From an uncultured Mycoplasmatota bacterium (GTDB lineage: Bacteria; Bacillota_I; Bacilli_A; RF39; UBA660), in NCBI GenBank assembly GCA_900553835.1, contig USFF01000013.1:1-20922 (forward strand): DNA of 20,922 bases, in the 5' to 3' direction. Under the pieces are notes generated by a model. The model saw only the letters and a list, made by a program, of their open reading frames with translations. It had not been told where the DNA came from and ran no database searches. Made by a program: the position numbers and the translations under genes. Of the stretch, positions 7,080 through 13,925 are shown piece after piece (position 1 is the first letter of the stretch; each line of letters opens with the position of its first letter).

Positions 7080-7811
7080 ATGAATAATATGGGAAGAGTA
7101 ATTTCAGAATATAAGGGTTTACTTATAAAAGCAATGGAAAGAAAAGATTATTTAAGAAATCTTTATAATAGAAAATTAAATTTATATTATAATGGTCAAA
7201 GAGAAAATATTCTAGAAGAACTAGAAACTCTAAAAAAAGAAATTAATAATATAAACGAAAATATTACAACTCTAAATAATTTCTTAAATGAATGTATTAT
7301 TGAATCAGTAAATGGGTTTGATGAGGATAATAAAAAATTATTCTATTTAATCAATAATTCGGGTTATCTATATGTTTCTTTATTAAATCATTTTAGAATA
7401 CTAGAAAATAATAAAATAAATAATAAATATTTAAATATATATGAATTATTAAAAATATTAAAAATAAACAGATCAACTTTAGAATTAGATGTGTTCTTGC
7501 TATTAGAAAAATTAGGCTTTAATATGAAGCTTAAAGGCACAAATTTAATTGCGCATTTGATTTGTAAAAATATATATCCTAGTGAAAATTTAATTGATTA
7601 TGACATAATGAAGAACTTTACCAATAAAAAAGATATTATACTTTCAATGGAATATTCTACTATTTATATTAATTTAGACAATGTAGATAAAGAATTATTT
7701 AATGAAGTATTCCCAAATGGAATATCAACTAATTATAGGGATGTTATAAAAGAAATTAGTAATTATTTAAAGAAAGAAAAAAATAATAAAAAAACATTAA
7801 AGAATTCGTAA
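7080..7811 (+). CDS. Hypothetical protein with possible Spo0A-C-like domain
   Basis: 243 residues with ATG seven bases after GAAGGGGG. Residues 1-75 are mostly charged helix and probably coiled coil (ENILEELETLKKEINNINEN). Residues 130-235 have a pattern that recalls the Spo0A DNA-binding domain: a helix ending LLLEKLGF (141-148), then x-MKLKG, a helix, IYP, an N-F-T-N-K segment, and a final ...STNYRDVIKEISNYL helix like the TNSEFIAMVADKL tail of Spo0A. Spacing is shorter than in Spo0A, and the recognition-helix residues (SRVERAI) are not conserved, so this is a distant resemblance at best. There is no signal peptide or membrane segment. The gene is monocistronic between its own promoter and terminator. 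Function unknown. Confidence 0.7.
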   Translation: MNNMGRVISEYKGLLIKAMERKDYLRNLYNRKLNLYYNGQRENILEELETLKKEINNINENITTLNNFLNECIIESVNGFDEDNKKLFYLINNSGYLYVSLLNHFRILENNKINNKYLNIYELLKILKINRSTLELDVFLLLEKLGFNMKLKGTNLIAHLICKNIYPSENLIDYDIMKNFTNKKDIILSMEYSTIYINLDNVDKELFNEVFPNGISTNYRDVIKEISNYLKKEKNNKKTLKNS

Positions 7812-7830
7812 AATTTTTAAATGTTTTTTT
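7790..7830 (+). terminator. Probable terminator
   Basis: AAACATT-AA pairs with TTAAATGTTT (one bulge) across a loop of about 15 nt and is followed by seven T. It spans the stop codon of the preceding gene. Confidence 0.55.
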
Positions 7831-7858
7831 ATTTTCTTTAATATTTATTTTTATTTTG

Positions 7859-7867
7859 TGATATAAT
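7859..7867 (+). promoter_or_regulatory. Extended -10 promoter of the VanY-type gene
   Basis: TG-A-TATAAT is a perfect extended -10, 19 bp before the start codon. The -35 region is only T-rich, which is usual for extended -10 promoters. Confidence 0.6.
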
Positions 7868-7885
7868 TATACAGAGGCGAAGTTT

Positions 7886-8830
7886 ATGAAAAAAGTTAAA
7901 GTACACTGGGGTAATTTAATATTACTTATAATTATAATTTTATTATTTGTTTTTGCTGGTTTATACTTATATAATAAATTAAATAATAAAGGTAATAATG
8001 AAGTGAAAGAGGAAAGAACAGAGTTGAAAAAACTACTTGATTTAGGATATACTAAAAGTGATGCAGAAGAAATATCCAAGAATTTAGATAAAACTACTTT
8101 AAATAAAATAGTTAAGAAATATGATAATTTAGCAGAGTATTCTAAAATTAAATATTTTCATATAGAAAATATAGATAGATATAACAGTTATAAGGCTAAA
8201 AATAAAGACTTAAGTACTGAAGAAATTATTATAAATGTTGGGGCAAGTTTAGATTATAAATACTATACTCATACTAGAGAAGTTAAAAATCCTTATGATA
8301 CACTAGTGTTAGTAAATAAATATCATATTTTACCTTCAGGAATAGAGCCTAAGAATTTAGTAAATATTGAAGGACAGAGAATGGAAAAAGTAGCGGCTGA
8401 TGCTATGAGCAAAATGGTAAAGGATATGAGAAGTGATGGACTTTCAATAATACTTCAAAGTGGTTATAGAAGTGAAGAGTTACAAACTGCAATATATAAT
8501 AGAAATGTACAAAATCGTGGTCAAGAAAGAGCAGATAAATATTCTGCAAGACCAAATAGTAGTGAACACCAAACAGGACTTGCAATGGATTTAAGTACTG
8601 ATGGTACACTAGAAGAGACATTTGAAAATACTCCTCAGTTTAAATGGTTAAATGAAAATGCTCATAAGTATGGATTTATAATGAGATATCCTAAAAATAA
8701 AGTATATATGACAGGTTATGAATATGAACCTTGGCATTATAGGTATGTAGGTGTTGAAATAGCTTCACTTATTAAAGCAGAAAACATTACTTACGAAGAA
8801 TACTATGTGAAATATAAAGGTCTTTATTAG
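7886..8830 (+). CDS. Membrane-anchored VanY-type D-alanyl-D-alanine carboxypeptidase (peptidase M15B)
   Basis: 314 residues with ATG six bases after AGAGGCG. One N-terminal membrane segment (about 10-29) and no cleavage site suggest an anchored protein with its catalytic domain outside. A Lys/Glu-rich helical stalk (40-100) leads to the zinc peptidase domain (about 165-295). SGYRSEELQ (192-200) and SSEHQTGLAMD supply His228 and Asp235. EPWHYRYVG (281-289) supplies Glu281, the general base, and His284, the third zinc ligand. The H-x6-D and E-x2-H spacing matches VanX/VanY. It cleaves D-Ala-D-Ala ends of wall precursors. There are no vanR/S/H/A neighbours, so ordinary wall turnover is more likely than glycopeptide resistance. 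Its last 44 bp overlap the convergent gene. Confidence 0.92.
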   Translation: MKKVKVHWGNLILLIIIILLFVFAGLYLYNKLNNKGNNEVKEERTELKKLLDLGYTKSDAEEISKNLDKTTLNKIVKKYDNLAEYSKIKYFHIENIDRYNSYKAKNKDLSTEEIIINVGASLDYKYYTHTREVKNPYDTLVLVNKYHILPSGIEPKNLVNIEGQRMEKVAADAMSKMVKDMRSDGLSIILQSGYRSEELQTAIYNRNVQNRGQERADKYSARPNSSEHQTGLAMDLSTDGTLEETFENTPQFKWLNENAHKYGFIMRYPKNKVYMTGYEYEPWHYRYVGVEIASLIKAENITYEEYYVKYKGLY

Positions 8831-9542
8831 ATCTTTTTTTTATGAACATAAAGTAAAATATAATACCAAGTACTATTAAAATAAAAGTAATAATTATAAT
8901 TCTAATTATTTTTAAATCAACTTCATCAAACTTTTTAGTATCAAATATACTTTTTTTACTATCACTTTTTTCATTTTGTAAATCTTTCTTTACAATAAAT
9001 TTATAAGTATTAGTATTTTTCTTATTTTCACTTACTACTTTAATAGTTATTTCTTCTGTTTCTTTAGTTACATTTGTTTTTAAAGTAACATATGAGTTAG
9101 TATTTCTTGGATTATAATCTATATCTAAATTACTAGTATTATCAATATAATAAATAAATTTATCACTTTCAAAATCAATATCTTTATTACTAATACTAAC
9201 ACTTTCTAAATGAGCATCATCTTTTAAGTCTGCTTCTTCTCCCCTGGTAACAAAAATAGTATATGTTTTAGCTAGTTCATTATTTAAGTAAGAATTAATT
9301 TCAAACTTATTAACACCTTTTTTTAGACTTTTACTTCCATTTCCAGTTATAGTTTCCCCTTCATTTTGTACAACGTTAATAGTAATAATTTCTGTATTAA
9401 TGCTAGTATAAACATTATAAACTTTAATATCTTTATCAAACCTTGGTGCTAGGTCATAATTATTAATAGTAATATTTTCTATAGCATTAAGACTTAATGT
9501 AAACAAAAAAAAGGTTAATATAAAAGTAATTATCTTTTTCAT
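8787..9542 (-). CDS. Cadherin-like beta-sandwich membrane protein
   Basis: 251 residues with ATG four bases after AAAGGAG. The signal peptide is 1-20. Two tandem repeats of about 75-80 residues fit the cadherin-like beta-sandwich family: 23-100 (ITINNYDLAPRFDKDIKVYN, GNGSKSLKKGVNKFEI, TYTIFVTR) and 110-186 (LESVSISN, SDKFIYYIDN, TYKFIVKK). A polar linker (187-208) and one C-terminal membrane segment (about 211-234) followed by KKRSNK give a type I topology with both domains outside the cell. The repeats are typical of adhesive or structural surface proteins; the ligand is unknown. It starts nine bases after the stop of the nucleoside phosphorylase gene, its ribosome site touching that stop, so the two are co-transcribed. 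Its 3' end overlaps the convergent VanY-type gene. Confidence 0.8.
   Translation of the reverse strand: MKKIITFILTFFLFTLSLNAIENITINNYDLAPRFDKDIKVYNVYTSINTEIITINVVQNEGETITGNGSKSLKKGVNKFEINSYLNNELAKTYTIFVTRGEEADLKDDAHLESVSISNKDIDFESDKFIYYIDNTSNLDIDYNPRNTNSYVTLKTNVTKETEEITIKVVSENKKNTNTYKFIVKKDLQNEKSDSKKSIFDTKKFDEVDLKIIRIIIITFILIVLGIIFYFMFIKKRSNKDLYISHSILRK
8816..8841 (+). terminator. Intrinsic terminator of the VanY-type gene
   Basis: AAAGGTCT and AGATCTTT form an 8-bp stem with one G-T wobble, followed by about eight T. The stop codon is inside the hairpin, and the whole element lies within the 3' end of the convergent gene. Confidence 0.75.
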
Positions 9543-9551
9543 AAAGCTCCT

Positions 9552-10823
9552 TTACTTAATTACATTTATTATTATATCCTTTTTATTTTCTAAAATACTT
9601 TCAATTTTAAAAGCTTTAAGTACTTCTTCTTCATTAACTTTTTTCTTATTATAATATACTTTTAATAAAGTATCTCCTTTATGTACTTTGTCATATAGTT
9701 TTTTCTCTATAGTTACTCCAACTGTATAGTCAATATCATCTTCTTTTTTCTCTCTTCCAGCACCAATGTCATGTACTAGTTTAGAAATAATATAAGGATC
9801 TATATTAGTAACATATCCACTTTCCATAGACTTTACTTCTAAAACATTTTCAGCTACACTTATTTTACTAATATCTCCACCTTGATTACTTATCCATTCA
9901 TAAAATTTATCTCTTGCTTTTCCATTTAAAAGTACTTCTAAACATAATTTTTTTGATTTTTTTAAACTTATATTCTTACCTAAACTAACCATATATGAAG
10001 AAACAGTTAGTACAAGTTTAAATAGTCTTTCATCTGTTTTTCCATTAAAGAAGTCTTCTGCCTCTTTTACTTCTAAACTATTACCTACACTAGTTCCTAG
10101 TGGATTATTCATATCAGTTAGTATACATACCACTTTTCTATTAAAATATTTACCTATTTTGATCATATATTTTGCAAGAATTTTAGCATCTTTTTCATTT
10201 TTCATGAAAGCACCTTTACCTACTTTTAAGTCTATCACTATGTATTTGGCTCCACTTGCTATTTTTTTACTCATTATACTACTTGCAATTAAAGGTATGC
10301 TATCTACCGCGCCTATTTCATCTCTTAAAGCATATATTTTTTTATCAGCAGGTGCAAGAGAAGTAGTCTGACTTATTACACTAATACCTACATCATTTAT
10401 ATTTCTAACAAGTTCTTCATCACTTATATTAACCCTGTAGCCAGGGATGCTCATTAATTTGTCTATTGTGCCCCCAGTAAGTCCTAGACTTCTGCCACTC
10501 ATTTTAAGTGCACCCAAATTTAATGATGCAACAATTGGAGAAACAAGAAACGTTACTTTATCTCCTACCCCACCAGTCGAGTGTTTGTCTACTACTACTT
10601 TATTTATTTTATCAAGAGATAAAACTTCCCCTGAATTTACCATTGCTAAAGTAAGATAAAATGTCTCTTTAAAAGTTAAACCTTTTTCTTTAACTAATAA
10701 AAGAAACTCACTCATTTCCTTATCAGATATATTACCATTCATATAGTTATCCACCATATAAGTTATCTCTTCTTTAGCTAATCTTTTGTTGTTTTTAAGT
10801 TTATTTAATACTTCTGCTACCAT
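9552..10823 (-). CDS. pdp: Pyrimidine-nucleoside (thymidine/uridine) phosphorylase
   Basis: 423 residues with ATG five bases after AGAGGTG. It catalyses phosphorolysis of thymidine, deoxyuridine or uridine to the free base and (deoxy)ribose-1-phosphate in pyrimidine salvage. The phosphate-binding motif DKHSTGGVGDK (79-89) and the family signature SGRSLGLTGGTIDKLMSIPG (109-128) are intact. The N-terminal helical domain (1-65), alpha/beta domain and C-terminal domain (about 330-423, VGVTIEKKLYDKVHKGD) are in the normal order, and the length is close to the usual 430. The low-GC Gram-positive form is generally the broad-specificity Pdp rather than strict DeoA. No other deo genes are adjacent. 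It is first in an operon with the cadherin-like protein, an unusual partner. Confidence 0.93.
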   Translation of the reverse strand: MVAEVLNKLKNNKRLAKEEITYMVDNYMNGNISDKEMSEFLLLVKEKGLTFKETFYLTLAMVNSGEVLSLDKINKVVVDKHSTGGVGDKVTFLVSPIVASLNLGALKMSGRSLGLTGGTIDKLMSIPGYRVNISDEELVRNINDVGISVISQTTSLAPADKKIYALRDEIGAVDSIPLIASSIMSKKIASGAKYIVIDLKVGKGAFMKNEKDAKILAKYMIKIGKYFNRKVVCILTDMNNPLGTSVGNSLEVKEAEDFFNGKTDERLFKLVLTVSSYMVSLGKNISLKKSKKLCLEVLLNGKARDKFYEWISNQGGDISKISVAENVLEVKSMESGYVTNIDPYIISKLVHDIGAGREKKEDDIDYTVGVTIEKKLYDKVHKGDTLLKVYYNKKKVNEEEVLKAFKIESILENKKDIIINVIK

Positions 10824-10861
10824 ACTTTCACCTCTTTAATTAAATTGTCCTTATAGTAATA

Positions 10862-10890
10862 ATTTTAACAAATAAATTTCGAATAGTAAA
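10862..10890 (-). promoter_or_regulatory. Putative promoter of pdp
   Basis: On the minus strand TTTACT (10885-10890) and TAAAAT (10862-10867) are separated by 17 nt, about 40 bp before the pdp start codon. Moderate match. Confidence 0.45.
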
Positions 10891-10912
10891 GATGGGTGAG
10901 TGAAAGTACAGT

Positions 10913-10932
10913 AGCAGAAATATTATTCTGCT
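10913..10932 (-). terminator. Weak hairpin after ssb
   Basis: AGCAGAA and TTCTGCT form a 7-bp stem at the ssb stop codon. In the direction of ssb there is no T run after it; the T run is on the opposite strand. It may slow or partly end transcription, or only stabilise the 3' end. Confidence 0.3.
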
Positions 10933-11261
10933 TTTTCAATTGTTTTGTCTTTAGGAGTTAAAAAAGTAACTTTATCTACAATGACTTCCATTGTATAAAC
11001 TGTTTCTCCATCTTTTTCATATTGACCAGATTGTAGTCTTCCTTTTATACCTATGACATCACCTTTTTTACAATATTCCTTAGTGTTAATAGCGACACCA
11101 TTCCATAAAGTACATTTGATAAAATCAGTATCATAGTCTCCTTCACTATTTTTAAATTCTCTTGGAACAGCAAGAATAAGAAAAGTTCTTTTAGAGTTTT
11201 CAGTTTCTTGAATAGTTAAATCTTGGGTTATTCTTCCTACTAAAACAACACTATTGGTCAT
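10923..11261 (-). CDS. ssb: Short single-stranded DNA-binding protein
   Basis: 112 residues from the ATG at 11261, which has AAAGGAGG at normal distance; an in-frame upstream ATG lies before that site. MTNSVVLVGRITQDLTI is the standard SSB opening. TFLILAVPREFKNSEGDYDTDFIKCTLWN and YCKKGDVIGIKGRLQSGQYEKDGETVYTMEVIVDKVTFL are the remaining OB-fold strands (about 2-102). The usual disordered tail with the acidic DDDIPF tip, which recruits repair and replication partners, is missing; the protein ends TPKDKTIEKAE. It is thus more like SsbB-type or accessory SSBs than the essential SsbA, which should be encoded with rpsF/rpsR elsewhere. It is monocistronic. Confidence 0.88.
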   Translation of the reverse strand: MTNSVVLVGRITQDLTIQETENSKRTFLILAVPREFKNSEGDYDTDFIKCTLWNGVAINTKEYCKKGDVIGIKGRLQSGQYEKDGETVYTMEVIVDKVTFLTPKDKTIEKAE

Positions 11262-11283
11262 GCAATCGCCTCCTTTCACATTC

Positions 11284-11313
11284 AATATAACAAAATTAAA
11301 AGTATAAAAGCAA
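11284..11313 (-). promoter_or_regulatory. Putative promoter of ssb
   Basis: On the minus strand TTGCTT (11308-11313), an 18-nt spacer and TATATT (11284-11289). The transcript would have a very short leader, starting just before the AAAGGAGG site. Confidence 0.5.
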
Positions 11314-11354
11314 ACTCACAATTTTAAATATTTAATGAGTTTTTTAAAGAAATT

Positions 11355-11388
11355 AAAAATTGTTTGTAGTAATATTAACTACAAACAA
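11355..11388 (-). terminator. Intrinsic terminator of the cysteine desulfurase gene
   Basis: A perfect 11-bp stem, TTGTTTGTAGT with ACTACAAACAA (11360-11388, 7-nt loop). On the minus strand it is followed by five T (11355-11359), about 70 bp past the sufS stop. Confidence 0.85.
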
Positions 11389-11456
11389 CTAGTAATTTTA
11401 AAAATTAATTAATTTTTAGTGTTTCAATTTTAAAGAATAGTAAGTTATCAACATTT

Positions 11457-12653
11457 TTATTCAGAAAATTTTAAAATTGCATCATAATCTTTAAGTGCTA
11501 AAATTAATTTGTCTATTTCTTCATATGAGTTATAAAAATATAAACTAATTCTTACTGTATCAGAAAAACCACTTTCATCTTGAAGCATCTTAGTACAGTG
11601 TTTACCACTTCTAACACATATATTTTTAGTGTTTAAGTAAAGTCCTAAGTCTCCAGAAGTAATTCCATCTATATTTATGAGAACTATACCAGAAGAAATT
11701 TTTTCATTATAAATTTTAATATAAGGTATTTTCTTAAGTTCAGTTATTAAATATTTTTTTAAATGTTTTTCTTTTAATGCTATGTTATCCATTCCAATAT
11801 TATTTAAAAATTTAATAGCTTCACTAAATGCAATTATACCACTTATATTAGGCGTTCCTGCTTCAAATCTATAAGGTATTTCCACTAGTTTTAATCCTTC
11901 TTCGTTATATATTTCATTCATACCCCCACCATATTTAACTGGCTTCATTTCCTCTAATAGCTCATATTTTGCATACATAACTCCAACACCAGTAGGACCA
12001 AGCATCTTGTGTGCTGAAAAGGCTAAAAAGTCTACATCTGTTTTAGTAACATTTATTTTTTTATGAGGAGCACTTTGAGATGCATCTACTACAACTAAAA
12101 TACCTTTAGAATGAGCATATTTAGTAATACTTTCAATGTCTCTTACATCACCAATTACATTAGTTACTTCTGCTAATGCTATAACTTTCGTTTTAGAAGT
12201 TACTTCTTTTTTTATATTTTCTAAAGTAAGATTAAAATCTTCATTCATATGAGCATACTTAATAGTAATATTTTTTTCTTTTTTAAGCATAAGCCAAGGT
12301 AAAATATTAGAAGCATGTTCTGCCTTGTTAAGTATTACCTCATCTCCATCTTTTAAATAGTATTTAAAGTACCCATTAACGATTAAATTCAAACTATCAG
12401 TAGCATTACTTGTAAAAATAATTTCATCTTTTCTCTTAGCATTTATAAATTCTTTAACTAGGTTTCTGGTATTATCTATTTCATCATCAACTTTAAAACT
12501 ATTATTGTAGTCACCCCTGTGGGAATTAGCTGTATAAGTACTTAAATACTCCACTTCTTTATTTATTACTGTTATAGGTTTTAATGTAGTAGCTCCATTA
12601 TCAAAATATACAAGTTCATTATTAAGCATTGGAAAATATTTTTCTATGTTCAT
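11457..12653 (-). CDS. sufS: SufS-type cysteine desulfurase (class V aminotransferase fold)
   Basis: 398 residues. A PLP enzyme that takes sulfur from L-cysteine as a persulfide for Fe-S cluster assembly. It starts with YFPMLNNELVYFDNGATTLKP. EHASNILPW (112-120) and D190-A-S-Q-S-A-P-H are cofactor-pocket motifs. The Schiff-base lysine is Lys216 (FSAHKMLGPTGVG), and the active cysteine is Cys353 in CVRSGKHC. TVRISLYFYN (367-376) is the conserved C-terminal block. The ATG follows GTGGTGAT. The usual neighbours sufC, sufD, sufU and sufB are not in the window; upstream lies a DUF3800 gene in the opposite direction. Either the suf operon is split in this genome or this is a stand-alone paralogue (CsdA-like). 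Confidence 0.92.
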   Translation of the reverse strand: MNIEKYFPMLNNELVYFDNGATTLKPITVINKEVEYLSTYTANSHRGDYNNSFKVDDEIDNTRNLVKEFINAKRKDEIIFTSNATDSLNLIVNGYFKYYLKDGDEVILNKAEHASNILPWLMLKKEKNITIKYAHMNEDFNLTLENIKKEVTSKTKVIALAEVTNVIGDVRDIESITKYAHSKGILVVVDASQSAPHKKINVTKTDVDFLAFSAHKMLGPTGVGVMYAKYELLEEMKPVKYGGGMNEIYNEEGLKLVEIPYRFEAGTPNISGIIAFSEAIKFLNNIGMDNIALKEKHLKKYLITELKKIPYIKIYNEKISSGIVLINIDGITSGDLGLYLNTKNICVRSGKHCTKMLQDESGFSDTVRISLYFYNSYEEIDKLILALKDYDAILKFSE

Positions 12654-12707
12654 ATTATCACCACTTTATTTTATGTTATTTGTTAATTAATGTATATGTT
12701 TATTCCC

Positions 12708-12736
12708 TTGATAATTAATATTTTTTAATATATAAT
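12708..12736 (+). promoter_or_regulatory. Promoter of the DUF3800 gene
   Basis: TTGATA (12708-12713), exactly 17 nt, then TATAAT (12731-12736). This predicts a 5' leader of about 90 nt before the DUF3800 start at 12835. Confidence 0.7.
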
Positions 12737-12780
12737 TAAGTTGTTAGTTTGTTATATAAGAGAAATTAAATATAAAATAC

Positions 12781-12804
12781 AATTTTGGTGTTCACACCCA
12801 AATT
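12781..12804 (+). other. Hairpin in the DUF3800 mRNA leader
   Basis: AATTTTGGTG and CACCCAAATT pair with one mismatch around a TTCA tetraloop. No T run follows. It lies 30 bp before the DUF3800 ribosome site (AGAAAGGA). Confidence 0.45.
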
Positions 12805-12834
12805 GGGAAAAATAGTAAAAAAGAAAGGATAAAT

Positions 12835-13716
12835 ATGAATACAGAAGTTAAAAGAGAAGAAACATGGTACGATTACCCCCAAAAAGTTAAAAGTTGGGGT
12901 AACGACATTGATTATGTAATGTTTGTTGATGAGAACAATAGCGTTGATAAGCAACAAGTAGTTTATAAAAAAATAACAAATAATATTCCAATTTCTGATG
13001 ATGAAAAATTTTTTACAGTTACCGGATGTATATTTGAAAAAAGAAATTATTCCAAAATGCGTAATGATATTAGGAAACTTAAAAATAAATTTTGGGAGAA
13101 TGGTTATTACAATGATACACACTTTAATGATTCAAGATATGTCTGTTTACATTCAAGAGAAATAAGAAGACATGATAAAGCATTTAATGATAAAATTATA
13201 AACTATCCCAGTTTCATCAATGATTTAAGTAACATATTAGAAAATGTAGAATGCAAAATTATTTCTATAACCATAGATATAGAAAATTTTATAAAAAAGG
13301 GTTATACAAATAATATTTATGAAAATGCTTTTGATTTTTTAATTGAGCGATATATATATGCAACTAAAAATAATAAAAAAGGTATAATAATGCTAGAATC
13401 CCGTGGTAAAGTTGATGATAGAAAGTTATTAAGTCATATCAGAGAAATTATATTTGAAAGAGGAAGAGATAAAATTACCACAAAAGAGTTGCAAAATAAG
13501 ATAGTAGGCATATACTTTAATCCGAAATGGTATGGTGGACATTCTTCGACATATGCTGGATTAGAAATAGCAGATTTATTTTCCTATCCTATACATCAAT
13601 ATGTTAAATATAAAAAAACAAATCCATCATTTGAAACAATAAAGAATAAAATTGTAGGATTTCCAGATTTTAATGGGAAAGGATTTAAGGTTTTTCCAAA
13701 AGAAAAAGATGACTGA
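12835..13716 (+). CDS. DUF3800 protein (RNase H-like fold, putative nuclease)
   Basis: 293 residues with ATG five bases after AGAAAGGA. DUF3800 proteins have an RNase H-like fold and are often found on mobile or variable DNA; their biochemical role is unsettled. VMFVDEN (28-34) is the first-strand motif, where most members read DES(G). FTVTGCIFEKRNYSKMRNDI is the second block, and LHSREIRRHDKAF (105-117) matches the LHxxEI element. IISITID and GIIMLESRGKVDD (183-195) are later strands. GGHSSTYAGLEIADLFSYPIHQY (234-256) carries the C-terminal Ala-Asp at 246-247 (A-D-L). Four acidic positions (Asp32, Glu33, Glu188, Asp247) are plausible metal ligands. It is the only gene here ending in TGA. It has its own promoter and lies between genes it shares no pathway with, so it is probably acquired. 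A small-RNA gene on the other strand terminates within its last codons. Confidence 0.8.
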   Translation: MNTEVKREETWYDYPQKVKSWGNDIDYVMFVDENNSVDKQQVVYKKITNNIPISDDEKFFTVTGCIFEKRNYSKMRNDIRKLKNKFWENGYYNDTHFNDSRYVCLHSREIRRHDKAFNDKIINYPSFINDLSNILENVECKIISITIDIENFIKKGYTNNIYENAFDFLIERYIYATKNNKKGIIMLESRGKVDDRKLLSHIREIIFERGRDKITTKELQNKIVGIYFNPKWYGGHSSTYAGLEIADLFSYPIHQYVKYKKTNPSFETIKNKIVGFPDFNGKGFKVFPKEKDD

Positions 13717-13726
13717 TGCCATCTTT
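13698..13726 (-). terminator. Terminator of the small RNA
   Basis: 7-bp stem AAAGATG/CATCTTT with an 8-nt loop and T-rich tail TTTTTCTTTT on the minus strand. It contains the TGA stop of DUF3800 in its loop on the other strand. Confidence 0.65.
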
Positions 13727-13769
13727 AACCGCACGCTATACAACGTGCCCCGAAGCGTTCTGCTTCCAT
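13698..13769 (-). ncRNA. Predicted ~72-nt structured small RNA convergent with DUF3800
   Basis: This is a GC-rich islet in AT-rich surroundings. Read on the minus strand from a predicted start near 13769 it contains three hairpins. Hairpin 1 is GAAGC-AGAAC-GCTTC (13752-13766, 5 bp). Hairpin 2 is GCACGTT-GTAT-AGCGTGC (13731-13748, 7 bp with one wobble). Hairpin 3 is AAAGATG-GCATCAGT-CATCTTT (13705-13726, 7 bp), followed by TTCTTTT, a proper intrinsic terminator. A -35/-10 pair stands in the right place upstream. There is no long ORF. The last ~19 nt are antisense to the DUF3800 stop region. Structured RNAs located beside DUF3800 genes have been reported from comparative searches; I recall this but cannot confirm that this one belongs to them. 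It could act in trans with the protein, or as an antisense regulator of its mRNA. Confidence 0.6.
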
Positions 13770-13775
13770 GACTAG

Positions 13776-13805
13776 ATAATATCATAAAAGACACTATCTT
13801 GTCAA
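13776..13805 (-). promoter_or_regulatory. Consensus promoter of the small RNA
   Basis: On the minus strand a perfect TTGACA (13800-13805), an 18-nt spacer and TATTAT (13776-13781). No protein-coding frame with a ribosome site follows, so it is best explained by the small RNA. Confidence 0.7.
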
Positions 13806-13925
13806 TATTTATTCTATGAATTATTGAAAAAAGTTATACATTAAAATATGTTTATTCTTGATTTAAATGATTTATAATTATTTAAAATCAATTATAATAA
13901 AATAAACTATGTGAGGAGGAAAAAA

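Noticed and set aside
7886..8830. Vancomycin-resistance vanY
   Set aside because: No vanR, vanS, vanH, vanA or vanX genes nearby; M15B carboxypeptidases of this kind are common in wall turnover.
10861..10922. A further small RNA in the pdp-ssb gap
   Set aside because: Only one 7-bp hairpin at the ssb stop and a moderate pdp promoter; no promoter-terminator pair encloses a structured segment.
12766..13122. Open frame on the minus strand opposite the start of the DUF3800 gene
   Set aside because: Low-complexity hydrophobic translation, no good ribosome site, and fully covered by the well-supported DUF3800 frame.
13716..13800. tRNA or tmRNA remnant as the cause of the GC-rich islet
   Set aside because: No T-loop (GTTCRANNC) or acceptor pairing; the hairpins fit an RNA with its own promoter and terminator on the minus strand better.
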